Of a stretch of 64,000 bases of DNA, positions 1 through 10,684 are shown piece after piece (positions within the stretch are counted from its first letter, which is position 1; each line of letters begins with the position of its first letter). The stretch spans positions 11,598,501 through 11,662,500 of the forward strand of contig NC_088309.1 in NCBI RefSeq assembly GCF_910592395.1. Direction: 5' to 3'. The notes under the pieces are model-generated. The model did no database searches. It had not been told where the DNA came from and saw only the letters and a list, made by a program, of their open reading frames with translations. Position numbers and translations under genes: made by a program. This DNA is from Lineus longissimus (lineage: Eukaryota; Nemertea; Pilidiophora; Heteronemertea; Lineidae).

Positions 1-235
1 GATGTCAATTGTCATGGATAGAAATGAGATTCATTAAGTATGGTGCCAAAATGGCTTGGATGGAAATGAGATTCATGAAGTATGGTGCCATGAGTGGAAA
101 TGAGATTCATTGAGTATGGTGCCAAATCAATTGAATGGAAATGAGGCTCACTAAGTCAGGTGTCAAATGTCTTGGAAGGTAATATGATTCACTAAGTATG
201 GCCGTCATGGAAACTGAAATGCCATTAAATATTGT
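1..235. repeat. 41-bp minisatellite, copy of unit A
   Basis: Degenerate tandem repeats with a period near 41 bp, built around the phrases GAAATGAGATTCAT and AGTATGGTGCCAAAT. Related arrays lie upstream of every Y exon in the window (9,950-10,400; 21,850-22,190; 32,430-32,560), so the array belongs to the large tandem unit. It is not coding: short open frames inside it follow the repeat. Confidence 0.85.
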
Positions 236-487
236 GTGAAGTTGGAAATTGAAAATTTCATCCATGGAAAATATGGTGCCCACTGACTTAATGGTTGTAA
301 GAAATATGGGTTTTCTTTTAGTAAGAAGCTCGCTTCATAACTTAGACAGTCTCCATTATGCACTTGCCATACCTGGTTCTTAAAATGAAGGGGGCCTAAA
401 TGTTAAGGAATCAAGGTACTAATGCAACTTTACTTTTAGCTATACTACTGATCTCTCCTTCTCCCTTAATCGACATGTCTTATTCAG

Positions 488-1555
488 AAGGGCTACCTCT
501 TCAGAAACATTTATGACAAAGGACAGCATCCTCTCGGTTCACATCATCAGTATTTTTACCACACTGGTTTGGATGCTGTAGTGCTGTCTATACCGTTAAA
601 TTTCCGTTTATCAACTAATAACATATACATATATCGCTTTAGTGCTGATGCTTTACGTTATATATTAGAAAGTAGTTATCTTGTCAAGGAATTGTGGCGC
701 ATAGTGGGTGAACGGGATCAGGAAATAGTGTGTACATGCGATAAATCAAAAGATAATCCCAAAAGAAAGGTTTCTAAACTGAAAGCCTATCTGACTGATT
801 ATCTGGGTCAGAATAAGAGAGAATTAACTCTCCCCTATGACGATATAAGTCAAAGGGAGAATTTCAAGAACAGGTCATTTTCCTTGAGAATTTTCGCTTA
901 TAAAGGATATGTTGTCGTAGTCTGCCAAACAATCTCGAAAAGAATATTGAAAGAAGAGCCTCCTTGGTCAACGGAAAATAAAATTGTCTGCCACTATTTC
1001 TTGTACGAAATCAAGTCTGCTGGTTGGCGTTTAGCGTTGTCATTCATCAGAAAGTTAACGCACTCATCACTGTTTTATATAATGTATCATTATAATGATT
1101 TTGAACACTATTTTGCTGTAGGACATTTGAAATTCGAATGGGACCTGAAGGGTAATTTCCTCATCTTAGACCGGCATCCTCTGCAGCGGGCGCAGACGGT
1201 TCTCGTAACCTTCTCGTGGGACACCAATCTCAGGGAGAAAACAACCCACATTATTGGAAAGTTTTCGTCTGAAACCGAAATCTCTTTACTCAGTTCCAAA
1301 CTACTGGCAGTCCGCGTCAAATCCTTAACAAGCCAGGAAGTGTACTTGCTCGGATATTTACGCCATTTAGCCATAAAGGTGAACAACAAGTCAAACATTT
1401 CGATTGTTGTTCGCACTTCGGTTTGTAATATACCTGGCCAGTACCATTTATTCGTTGATAGGACAAAACAATTGATTGCATGGCCGAAACAGAAGATAAA
1501 ATCTTGTTTTTTCGCCGCTCGTGTGTACGATTCCTTGAGCGATATTTTTTTTTAA
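488..1555 (+). CDS. Tandem family protein, exon Y of unit A
   Basis: Open frame of an unrecognised tandem gene family. The clearly conserved protein part begins at 569, where there is no ATG; the frame stays open upstream to a splice-acceptor-like site (pyrimidine-rich tract ending TTATTCAG at 487). I read it as an internal exon rather than a gene start. The product is rich in alternating hydrophobic and charged strands, including LPYDDISQRENF near residue 88, a WDLKGNFLILDRHP segment near 191 and QLIAWPKQK near 301. The same layout (RELVLPYD, QLVLWPKHD) recurs in frame Z, so Y and Z are ancient duplicates of one domain. The strand-like pattern would suit a beta-propeller, but no family was recognised. 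A stop follows a poly-T run at 1,555; alternatively a donor at CGT|GTGTAC near 1,521 could join Y to Z in phase 0. Confidence 0.7.
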   Translation, partial: KGYLFRNIYDKGQHPLGSHHQYFYHTGLDAVVLSIPLNFRLSTNNIYIYRFSADALRYILESSYLVKELWRIVGERDQEIVCTCDKSKDNPKRKVSKLKAYLTDYLGQNKRELTLPYDDISQRENFKNRSFSLRIFAYKGYVVVVCQTISKRILKEEPPWSTENKIVCHYFLYEIKSAGWRLALSFIRKLTHSSLFYIMYHYNDFEHYFAVGHLKFEWDLKGNFLILDRHPLQRAQTVLVTFSWDTNLREKTTHIIGKFSSETEISLLSSKLLAVRVKSLTSQEVYLLGYLRHLAIKVNNKSNISIVVRTSVCNIPGQYHLFVDRTKQLIAWPKQKIKSCFFAARVYDSLSDIFF

Positions 1556-1602
1556 ACTTTGAGTTAATCGGTTTAGTTTTTCTTTTTCAATTTTAAAACT
1601 AG

Positions 1603-2667
1603 AATCCATTTAGCTCCGGTAAACGATACAGAATATTAGGGAGGTACCCAAAATGGGATTCAAGCATTCATTACCACAGAAAACGCAATGCCGTTGTCGT
1701 AGTAACGGGAACGGAAGGGTTCTTCACATCACCTAAGAATGTGTACGTTTATATCTTCAAGGGGACGGATTTTGTTTTGAGAAGCAATTTCAATGTGCGT
1801 CCACGACTTGCTTATATTGTTGGAGATTATGGAGACCAAGTTGTCGGGGTCTGTACACCACTTGGAGGTGTATTAACATACGGCGTGTCTACAAGAATGA
1901 AGGCGTTTGTTTTCGACCTTCAAGGTGAACAGGTCAGGGAATTGATTCTGCCCTATGACGCATTGGCAGCGCGACTCGACGATAGTAAAAACAAATTCAA
2001 ATATCTAACATTCACTATATGTGGAGACAACGTGTTCTTGGAAGCAACCTGTTTCAGCAGAAGTGCAATTTATGGCAAACTTAAAGATTCGTACGTAATG
2101 AATTCCACGATGCATTTGTTTGTAGTACGATCCCTTGGTTTTGCTTTATCACTTAAGTTCATTAGAGACTTAGACTTACCTCGTCGATTCACTTTATTTC
2201 CTAAGTATTCGTTCTCCGGCAACCCCGACGAATTTCTGAAATGGGGTCCTTGTTACAAGAATCAGTGCTGGAATAACAATTTCTATGCGTTGTATCTTCG
2301 CTCTAAGAGAAGGTACAAAAAGGTGAGAATAAAAATATGCAAAAAAGGCCATGTTTCTAAACATTGTAGCACGTATTCAAAGGTTAAGATTCGGAAGAAA
2401 CATTTTCCGAGTGGATTTACTTCCTTACTGAAAACTGAAACCAGTGCTCTAATCTATATAGACAGTCGGGCTATTACAAAATTCTCTATCAAATTGTTAG
2501 GCGAGTTAGATTTCTGTGTCATCAAGAAACCATTGCGCGCCAAACTTTACCTCCCTTTAAAAAACGTGGCTGGTCATCATGTGTTCATCAATGCAGCTGA
2601 TCAACTTGTTCTATGGCCAAAACATGACACCGAGCATGATGCATTAGCAGCTAAGATCTTGATGTAA
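1603..2667 (+). CDS. Tandem family protein, exon Z of unit A
   Basis: Second open frame of the unit, paralogous in sequence to frame Y. The frame opens just after an acceptor-like AACTAG at 1,602 preceded by a T-rich tract, and runs to a TAA after the conserved ending KILM. There is no ATG in frame at the start of the conserved part, which supports an internal or terminal exon. Conserved landmarks are KAFVFDLQGEQVRELILPYD near codon 100, CGDNVFLEATCFSR, LSLKFIRDLDLPRR and QLVLWPKHD close to the end. Lysine/arginine-rich stretches (SKRRYKKVRIKI) occupy the third quarter. Function is unknown. The three complete copies in the window are all open, which argues against simple pseudogenes. Confidence 0.68.
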   Translation, partial: NPFSSGKRYRILGRYPKWDSSIHYHRKRNAVVVVTGTEGFFTSPKNVYVYIFKGTDFVLRSNFNVRPRLAYIVGDYGDQVVGVCTPLGGVLTYGVSTRMKAFVFDLQGEQVRELILPYDALAARLDDSKNKFKYLTFTICGDNVFLEATCFSRSAIYGKLKDSYVMNSTMHLFVVRSLGFALSLKFIRDLDLPRRFTLFPKYSFSGNPDEFLKWGPCYKNQCWNNNFYALYLRSKRRYKKVRIKICKKGHVSKHCSTYSKVKIRKKHFPSGFTSLLKTETSALIYIDSRAITKFSIKLLGELDFCVIKKPLRAKLYLPLKNVAGHHVFINAADQLVLWPKHDTEHDALAAKILM

Positions 2668-4037
2668 ACTTAAAGAAAACATTCAGAGAATCGTTCAGAA
2701 AAAGAGAGGGGTTTTCTATGGCCTGGTAAAAACTCTAAGTTCAACCAATTTAAGTAGTTTCGAGTATTCCACAGCTAGGTAGTTGATCATGATGAACTAG
2801 CATTTTGGTAACTTCATGCACTCCAGTCTGTATAAGTGGTAATCTCCAAACTTTTTATATTCATCGTCTGGTCCACTTATGGATTGTTTTTATGATCGGA
2901 TCTTTTTAACTTAAGTCAAAATTGTGATACAAAGAATTGATACCAAAGACTTAGTCTTTATTTATTCTTGGTGACACGTGACACTTTGTAACCGTCGAGG
3001 TTAAGTTGTTCGCTTCATATTTTGTCTGAAGTCTTCAGAAGCTGGGTTTCAACAGGGGCGTAACCAGCTTTTCAGTCGGGGGGGGGGGGCAAAATGACAC
3101 TTTTTGAAATGTTTCGGCCAAAATCATGGTCATCAAACGCATATTTGGTGACTTCGAGGAGGAGGTTGGGGAGGGGGGAGGTCATTCCCCATCTAGCTAC
3201 GCCCATGTTCAATAGCTATGAGCGCTACATAAAAGATTATCTCAGAGAATATGTGATTTCGGAGGTTCTTCAGCCAATGCCATTAAAAGTGGCAGGTTCT
3301 ACCAAACAATTCAATTTGATTGAAAAATTATTCTTTTATATGTTTAACCATTTATTATTTTAACTGTAAACAAATGTCCGGTGATATTTGGCAAACCGGG
3401 CGCCAAACGAGTATTCATTTTAATCTTGTTTGGTGAACTCCGGGGTGAACTGCTCGCCAAAACGACAAATCTATTAACCGAAGCAACCGATAGATGAAAA
3501 ATCTCAGTGCGAAAAAAATTTGGTGGCAGACATTTTGCTACTTAGTGGTGTACCCTGTATCAAAATGACCTTCTGCTTTGAATCCTGTCTGAGATAAGGG
3601 ATAGCAAGGCACAGACGGATATGGAACCTTTTTAGAATAGACAAGCACGGAGGCATTGTTAACCAAATACAAACAAACTTTGCAAAGAAATGAAAACTGA
3701 ATAGAAAAGGAAAAAAAATCATCCCGATGTTGTGGGCCACGCTAAGATGGTTCTAGTATATTTATATTCATTCTAGAATGTCAAAAGTGAAACTGATAAA
3801 TAGGTTAAGCATATTTTTTTGCAAATTTAATTTTAAGTAAAATTAATTTTTTAAAATGACATTTTTTTAGAATGCTTTAGGTAAAGACTTAATCATTACT
3901 CTGGTAAGTACCTCTGGCCAGAACGATATGAAAAACGGTTCAGCAAACGTTTAACAATGATTTCAGTTACGAAAAGTTGATTGCTTCGCTCAATTTTCGA
4001 CGATGTAAGTTTCGGGAATGGCAAGGTGAAATTAGAA
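2668..4037. other. Intergenic spacer of unit A
   Basis: No gene is supported here. It holds a short interspersed repeat (3,054-3,207) and then sequence that matches units B and C closely (for example the ACAAATCTATTAACCGAAG area). The paralogous position in unit C (25,744) carries a LINE, and that in unit B (13,606) carries a foldback MITE; unit A carries neither. Confidence 0.6.
3054..3207. repeat. Short interspersed repeat with G-rich core
   Basis: A roughly 150-bp block starting GGGGCGTAACCAG and ending CTAGCTACGCCCATG, so its ends are imperfect inverted repeats of each other. The core holds G runs and a phrase around TTTTGAAATGTTTCGGCCAAA. A matching copy is at 25,093-25,246, and a left-truncated one lies near 13,270-13,372. 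The 89-residue frame across it is a by-product of the repeat. Confidence 0.6.
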
Positions 4038-4469
4038 TTAAAATTGTATTTCGTCAATAATCGGATCACTTCGCACATGCAATAGACGGCGCAGGTTGCA
4101 GCCTGTTTGAAAGATTGACACCAGCAGCCCACGCATACCCGGCAACTCTCCTTGATAAAAGACATAATGCGTGGCCATCAGCCAACTTGGTGTCGCCCAC
4201 CCATCGTCAGTTCCATCGGAACATGTCGGATTGCAACAAATGACCATGTGCCAAACATCTAGTGGGACTTAGTTTGAATATTTAGGAACAGTCATAGATT
4301 CGTGAAACTGGCGTATATGAAGCTCTTGATTCAATGCCTCAGGCGCGAGACACAACACGAGCAGCCTGTCCCACTCATAATTTTCCAAGCCCGAGAGCGT
4401 AAGCACCATGTGTTTGCCATGGACGCTCCGATAAAAATTCGTACAGGAATTTAAGACAGCTACTGTCAA
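4038..4469 (-). pseudogene. Minus-strand coding-like pair, unknown
   Basis: Two adjacent minus-strand frames that look protein-like in composition. The upstream one (4,469-4,269) contains HGKHMVLTLSGLENYEWDR and follows an acceptor-like TTTTGACAG; the downstream one (4,247-4,038) contains DDGWATPSWLMATHYVFYQ. They are in different frames, separated by a stop and a short gap. A copy with few changes lies at 27,465-27,926, while unit B has lost this segment. This may be exon debris of a gene on the opposite strand or a fossil mobile-element frame. No family recognised. Confidence 0.35.
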
Positions 4470-4544
4470 AATGTAAATTCTTCAAAAGAAACCAGACACA
4501 AAAAACGGGCCGAGAAAAATTATGGGTGGAAGAGTGCCGTGTAC

Positions 4545-5528
4545 GAAGTAACTGCGCATTAAAACTTTAATACGCATTGGGGTGTCACACTCAAGTCGAT
4601 TTATACCGTTTTCAAACCGTTTTCAAACCGCTTTAACAATGCGGTACTTTAAAGCTGTGTTCTCACTGGGCCTTTAAAACGTCTTGAAAACGTTTTAAGT
4701 CTTAAAAACGGTTTAGGGTGCCACACTAGAGGGTCCTTAAAACGTTTTAAAGCCGTTTTCACGAGAACGGTTCATGATGCACTTTCAAGTCGTCTTGAAA
4801 CCGTTTCAGCTAAAACGGTTCTGTTGCGTTTTGAATGTGGTGCTATCAATGCGTTGTACGCATGCGCATTATTGATTTTTACTTTACTTCCGTTCTGAAG
4901 CCTGGATGCTGCATGTGTCTGACATTTCATTTATTTTGTGCTTGCTTCGCTTAAAATGGCTAGGAGAGGCAATGTGTGGGCCAGGATTGAAGTTCTTGCC
5001 CTCCTGGGCCTGTGGAGGGACGAGGACGTAGAGGTGCAGATGCAAAACGTTCATAGAAATACTCCTATTTACGTCAGGCTGGCTGAGCTCATGTCTGATC
5101 AGGGGTGGGAGCGCACTCCTGAACATTGTCGCCGCAAGATTAAGGCCCTAAAGCATGATTATACAAAACGAAAGCAAATTTGCAACGTTCTGAGACAGGT
5201 TCACGGAACATTTTGGCGAATGAGGAGTTTGCTATACTGGATGAGGTGTCAACCAGTCAACTTACAACCAAAACGACTTCAGTGTGACCCGCTCAAAACG
5301 TTTTGAAGACGCTTTGAGAACGCTTTTAAAATCTAGTGTGGCCTGTGCGTTTTTGCTAAAACGTTTTCCGTCGGACGTTTTACGGAGAACGACTTCAGAT
5401 CGGATTCAGCATCAACGACGTCGCTCTTGCCAAGTTACATTGAAGCCGCTCATTGGAATTCGTAGTGTGGCGCTCCTAATACGCATTAAGCATTGCACTT
5501 GCACTGCACATTCGCACAGCGTAACTTC
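4545..5528 (+). mobile_element. Harbinger-like element carrying Myb/SANT gene
   Basis: Bounded by imperfect inverted ends: GAAGTAACTGCGCATT with TTAATACGCATTGGGGTGTCACACT on the left, and the mirror of ACGCATTAAG, GTGTGGCGC and GCGTAACTTC on the right. Between them is a Myb/SANT-type DNA-binding frame. Both subterminal arms are packed with AAAACGTTTT / AAAACGGTTT palindromic phrases, possible binding sites for the encoded protein. The unit C locus at 27,990-28,207 keeps both ends but has lost nearly everything between them, including the gene. No transposase (DDE nuclease) frame is seen, so the element is non-autonomous or decayed. Confidence 0.6.
4956..5306 (+). CDS. Myb/SANT-like DNA-binding domain protein
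   Basis: The ATG at 4,956 starts a frame of about 116 residues. The first 75 fit the Myb/SANT-like (trihelix-type) DNA-binding domain common in Harbinger-associated and domesticated transposon proteins. It shows the aromatic anchors in order: an early W, LLGLWRDEDV, IYVRLAELMSDQGW, then RTPEHCRRKIKALKHDYTKRK. Such proteins bind transposon ends or act as transcription regulators. Usual family members have an additional C-terminal region; here the frame runs into the element's right arm and stops, so it is probably truncated or an exon. It lies inside the inverted-repeat element described at 4,545-5,528. Confidence 0.65.
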   Translation: MARRGNVWARIEVLALLGLWRDEDVEVQMQNVHRNTPIYVRLAELMSDQGWERTPEHCRRKIKALKHDYTKRKQICNVLRQVHGTFWRMRSLLYWMRCQPVNLQPKRLQCDPLKTF

Positions 5529-8500
5529 CTCTTCAGTTTCGAGGACAAGAGACATGGGCATAGGGCTCGAATTAAATTTTATCCTATGATAGCATCTCCA
5601 TTTAGTATTTTACATATAGCTAACACAAAACAATCAACCACAACCGGTTCTACATGTCTTGGGTAGAATTTGTTACATGGTTAGATTCCTTAGCTATTTG
5701 GTGAATATTGACCGAAATGTATTTGCTGTCTACAGAGGATATCTATATCGATGTACACAATTATAGTAGTGTTGAAATTTATGTTCAATTTGTGCACCAA
5801 TTTACTCAGTATGACCAAGTACAGCTTGTTTCTGTACGGTGATACTACATGTAGCAAGTCAAATCATTGTCAATTATCGATTTGATATCAATGGTCTAAA
5901 GTACTGACAATGAAATCAAACCCTTTACAAATATTGCATGTTCGTCTTATCCAATTCACAATCGTCACAAAGAATATGAATGCTAGATGAATAATTTGAA
6001 TTGGTTAATGGATATTTCATGGTAGTCACCATGCACAACCGGCTACCTCTGTTGGAGGAAGGAGTGAATATCAGACGTGAGTAGATAAAGAATGTTCTCG
6101 TCTTTCTGTGCGCTTGTGCCATATTAGCCTTTGGAGGCCACTCACAATTTCCTAGTAAGACTTCTTAGATGACTCGTTCTAGTTTTTAAACACCCTTCCA
6201 AACGTCACGTTATTTTGTCCCGCAAATACCTCGCAGTTAAAAGAATTCAGGTCTAGTCCAATGCACGGTCTGTTATCTTTAAACAAAGCCCTCTCGCACC
6301 AAAGCCTAAATTTCCATTACCGTCTTATCGAAGGGTTATGAGCGCAAATCCTTATAACATCGACCCCTACGAAACATATTTCATGACGGTCGATATAAAC
6401 TTAAACTGGCAAGGGCAAATCAACGTAATGAACTTGGTAAGGAAAAACTTATCATTGGTTTTCAATGGCGAAGCGTGCACTGATACGAACAAACAGCTCT
6501 CCTTAGGACTCAAGTGGGCTGTCATCGTTCGAACGCCTTTTGTTGCTAGAAAACGAAACCTTCATCATGTTTTGATCTAAAATGAAAGAAAATATATAAA
6601 TGTACTAGGAATTGGCGGAACGCTTAATAGAATGATGTTCACAGCCTTTGGATAGAGGAGAGGTGAGAAACCTAATTATCGGACTGTACCCTGGAATATG
6701 AAACAGCACTTTGCTAGAATGAAAGGAAATGAGTGAACCTGATTTTCCGAAAAGCTAACAGGCATGACAGGCGAGAGCGAAGAGATTGTTAAATTTTTGG
6801 AAATATATTCATTATCCCAAGTCATGTTTGACCAGTTGGTGTGTTTACTGTATACCTCTCATGTGAACCTTTTATCAGAAAGGACCACCTTGCATGTCAA
6901 CTGTTACGGCATTTCCTTATTTTCTCAATCTTTTTTTTCGATGCCTATTCACATGATAGGGGTTGCATGCCACGGTTATCATTTGGTGATATATTGCATG
7001 GAACTAGTGTTCGATCACAGGGGTATATTTGTATGTCCAATATGGTACGAGGAGAGAAAAGATGATGAGTCGTAGAAAGGAGGATCTAAAGCGAGGAGGA
7101 TCTAAATCTAGAGTGTGGGCTACGCTAGGATTGCAATATCTCTCAAGTCGATGTAAATTTCTCGTTCTTTCTGCATCTTTTGATTATATTTTCCTGCCTG
7201 TATTGGAGAGTGCATATCAATGAACACACTCTGTGAGACCATTCTCACGATGAAACCGAATACACTGCTTTCATCGAAAATCCGTTGCTTTGAACAGATA
7301 GACTTCTCACAAATGTTCAAAATATGAAGTGTTTTCATTGTCTTACGACCTCCATGATTTACAATGTGCACGTTTGCGGCTGCTGCACTGTATCACAAAT
7401 TGCCGATCAAGCATCTAGTGTATGAGTTACCACCTTCATTATCTGAACTAACGAAAGTGTACGTAGGTCTATCCATGTGTGTACGCTGATCTATGCATAA
7501 AGCACGAAAGTGACCGCACGCATGAGGATCAACTACCTCTTTCAAAACAAAGTCGAATTTGTCTAGCAATATTTTACCGAATGATATTTCAAATGCAAGT
7601 ATTATATTAAATGATGTAATCTATAACATTCTGCCTGGTATCAGTGACGAGCTGCTGAAATACATGTAATAGATTTTCGGTCGAGTTTCTTCATCAATTA
7701 ACTGTCGGTCGGAAAAAAACAAAACTGGAGTAAGTCGAAATATTGTCTGGAAATCAGTAGTGTACTGGCGAAAAAAGGTGTGATTGAATGGTAGCATGCT
7801 CACCACAAAGCAACTGACAAGTAGAGGAGCCTCGCTGCTACACCCTGGTCAAAGATTGAGCTGATCAACGACACTACGGTACTGCAAAATATAAATTACA
7901 GTTTGCAAGGCGCAAAATGGAGTGGCTAGTGCAGAGTAAATGGAAAATGCTTTTCACCTGAATTTTAGTATGTTCGAGAAAGACGATAGACCATTGACAC
8001 GCACGGAATTAATCGTGTACGCTGACCACCGTGGAAATGAGAAGATTAATTGACCAAACTATTTGTATCGTTAAAACTAATCAACTATCGTTAAAAACGC
8101 AAACATATCATTCGAATTTCTTCGGTTTATCATCAAAGGGGCGGCAGGGCAAGGAGTTTCTCGTTCCATGAATAACTGTCACCGCTCCAGGAGCATCCAG
8201 GAATTATGTTGGTGTATGATAAAACAAGGCGGCTCATACCGACGGTTTCTGCGGTTCTGCGCCGTGTGCGAGGGACCCAGCATGAATTTATTTAGAGCAA
8301 GAATGAATTCTATATTCTTGTTAGGAGTGCTGGTAATTGTTCATTGTTCGTTGAACATTTCTTGGTACCGACTTTTCGCTATTTGCCCAAAGCTGATCAG
8401 AAAGATGATGTATGTCTAATTGTAGCCGCAAGTGAGATCGGTGCATTCTCCAAAGCAGACATAATATTCAAGCATCTCTACCAGTATTGATGTCCATTGC

Positions 8501-9046
8501 ACGTGTATTGCATGTATGATACACACCAATGTACAAAGCACAGCTCGGACAAGATGCCAATTGCCATGACAAATGTCACGATTTTCTTAAAATGTTAAAG
8601 TCTGCTGTAATGTAACCCTGTCTGATATTACTAAGGCGATTTTTTTTCCTGTTTTGAGCCCAACTGTTCCAGGGACAAAACTTACCTTTTTTAATAAATC
8701 ATTGTCTGATGAACACGAAGGAACCAAATCACACGGCCATTTTCCACAAGCAGCAAAAATGTTGCGTATAAAAACACCAATGAACATCTCGTAGCATTTT
8801 TTCCGACACAAAAATGAAATACACTTTGGCAACAATTGTTTTAAAAAATTTTGAAATAAAAAACCCTCAAAAAGCCCAGTTTTAGATACGTGGATGAGCG
8901 ATATCAGCGTATTCAGATCCAATGGCCACCAATTCAAGCAGTGAAAGTAGGACCGCCTCATCACACTACTATCACAGCACCTGATCGTCGACGTTCACAT
9001 TTACATTTCTAAATGAATCCAATACCTAATCTTTAAATCTCCACAG
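5529..9046. other. Long spacer of unit A with weak frames
   Basis: About 3.5 kb with no confident gene apart from the small frame at 6,338-6,580. Most of it aligns by eye with 28,208-31,500 of unit C and partly with 15,500-19,900 of unit B (for example GATTTGATATCAATGGTCTAAAG and GGAACGCTTAATAGAATGA blocks). AT-rich. Other short frames in it are not preserved between units. Confidence 0.5.
6338..6580 (+). CDS. Small conserved frame, 80 residues, unknown
   Basis: Starts at an ATG (MSANPYNIDPYETYF) and ends at TAA. The same frame is open at 29,015-29,257 in unit C, with a few replacements (M to I, L to F, A to C) and several silent changes, which is compatible with coding. It resembles no family I know. 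It could be a terminal exon of a neighbouring transcript or a chance frame in a young duplication. Confidence 0.3.
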   Translation: MSANPYNIDPYETYFMTVDINLNWQGQINVMNLVRKNLSLVFNGEACTDTNKQLSLGLKWAVIVRTPFVARKRNLHHVLI

Positions 9047-9345
9047 CGGCTATTATTAGCGGCCTAATCGGAATCATGACATCAACTGATGTATCATCGT
9101 TCGCAATCTTCAAACCGCTGTCGAACGGCAAAAATCTCCGGGATCTCCAGTTTGGAACAGTTCTGGCAACGTCCATACTTGGTTGCGGTGTGTATTGCAC
9201 TAGTATGAAACATTGTAGCAAGTTTTCGTGTCGAGATATACTGGAAATGTCATGTCAACTTTATAGCTGCCTTAGTCGTGACCAGATAACCAGCCATGTG
9301 GACGCTACTACGGCAATACCAAGAAGCCAATGTTGGGAAAAGCAG
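9047..9345 (+). CDS. Exon X, PAN/apple-like cysteine-rich module
   Basis: A 299-bp open segment between an acceptor-like CTCCACAG (ending 9,046) and a donor GGAAAAGCAG|GTAAAT. It encodes about 99 residues after two phase bases. A hydrophobic start (AIISGLIGIM) is followed by a cysteine-rich stretch, CGVYCTSMKHCSKFSC and then CQLYSC. The C...C...C.f...C.L spacing resembles PAN/apple domains of extracellular proteins. It ends in phase 0, and frame Y downstream can begin in phase 0 at 10,685, so X and Y probably belong to one transcript. The intact copy at 31,501-31,799 has the same length and edges; a damaged copy is at 19,971-20,247. The PAN assignment is an inference from cysteine spacing. 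Confidence 0.5.
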
Positions 9346-9848
9346 GTAAATATACATGTAGTGGATATATTCGACTGCTACCTTCAATCTTCCAAAATGA
9401 TGTTTATGGACGAAGCTGGAGCGAGTCTGCTTTGTTCATTGAAAGGAGGACCTGTTCCTGTACAACTTGAATACAGTTGGCTGGCTTTTATGTCTTTTTA
9501 TTTGACTTTAACCTTGAGATTATATTTTTTTGCGAGCCGCTTTTCTGTAACAACATCATCCACAGATTCATGTCTACTTAAGGTTACATCTAGCAGGTTT
9601 TATGGGTGTGTTTTATGGTTCCGATAAAGTCTGATAAGGTTTTGTAGCTTTCGGGCTATACTCACATGAAAGATATATATATATATATAGTGTGTTTTGG
9701 TTCGAGTAGGGGTCATTAATTGATAAAGCTGACATAATATCATAGCAATACCATGGCAATATTTAGGTAGCTTTTTGGTACCGATGTGGATTTATTTGAA
9801 GAAAAAAAGATGCGGTGGATATTGGTCATGATTGCAGCAATAAAAAAC

Positions 9849-9906
9849 GGTGCCAAGAATCATGGCTATCGAGAGGTCATCTTTAGATATCCATGATTCT
9901 CGGCAC
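9849..9906. repeat. Imperfect hairpin before minisatellite
   Basis: The arm GGTGCCAAGAATCATGG is followed about 25 bases later by its inverse CCATGATTCTCGGCAC. The same hairpin occurs at 21,691-21,808 and near 32,306-32,376, each time immediately before the 41-bp minisatellite. It is a structural mark of the tandem unit. Confidence 0.75.
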
Positions 9907-9949
9907 TATTAGAATTCATGGATTAAAATGTTTGGCAAACAGGGTCATT

Positions 9950-10400
9950 TAGATTGAAATGATGTCCATCAGATATGGTGCCACATGTCATCTAAATGGA
10001 AAAATGAGGTTCATGAAGTATGGTGCCAAATGTCATGGAAGAAGACGAGGTTCATGAAGTCTGTTGCCGTATGTCATTATTGGAAATTACCTTCAGTAAA
10101 AATGGTGCCAAATGTGATGGACAGAAACGAGTTTTATGAAGTATGATGTCAATTGTCATGGATGGAAATGAGATTCATTACGTATTGTGCCAAAATGGCT
10201 TGGATGGAAATGACATTCATGAAGTATGGTGCCAAATGTCATGGATGGAAACGAGACTCTTTAACTATGGTGCCGTATGTCATGAATGGAAATGCGATTC
10301 ATTAAGTATGGTGCCGAATCAATTGAATGGAAATTAGGCTCACTAAGTCAGGTGTCAAATGTCTTGGATTGTAATGAGATTCACTAAGTATCGCCGTCAT
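9950..10400. repeat. 41-bp minisatellite, unit B
   Basis: About ten degenerate copies of the 41-bp repeat (core ATGGATGGAAATGAGATTCA then AGTATGGTGCC). It lies between exon X and exon Y of one gene model, hence probably intronic or promoter-proximal. Confidence 0.85.
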
Positions 10401-10684
10401 GGAAACTGAAAATGCCATTAAAATTGTGCGAAGTTGGAAATTGAAAATTACATTCATGGAAAATATGGTGCCCACTGACTTAATAGATGTAAGAAATGTG
10501 CGTTTTCTTTTAGTAAGAAGCTCGCTCCATAACTCAGACAGTCTCCATTATGAACTTGCCATACCCGGTTCCTAAAAATAAAGGTGACCTAAAATCGGAA
10601 AAAAAGGAATCGCGGTACGAATGCAACTTTACTGTTAGCTACCATTGATCTCTCCTTCTCCCTCAATCGACATGTCTTATTCAG

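Noticed and set aside
1-235. CRISPR-like array
   Set aside because: The direct repeats are degenerate and have no uniform spacers; it is a minisatellite in animal DNA.
1108-1416. Minus-strand frames within Y exons (also 11,299, 23,168, 63,694)
   Set aside because: Antisense shadows of exon Y, repeated only because Y is repeated.
569-1555. Gene start at 569, 10,766 and 22,554
   Set aside because: The first codon there is TTG; the conserved frame continues upstream to an acceptor-like site, so these are exon-internal positions.
3094-3363. 89-residue frame MTLFEMFRPKSW...
   Set aside because: It crosses the G-rich interspersed repeat and its copies differ by frame-changing G-run lengths.
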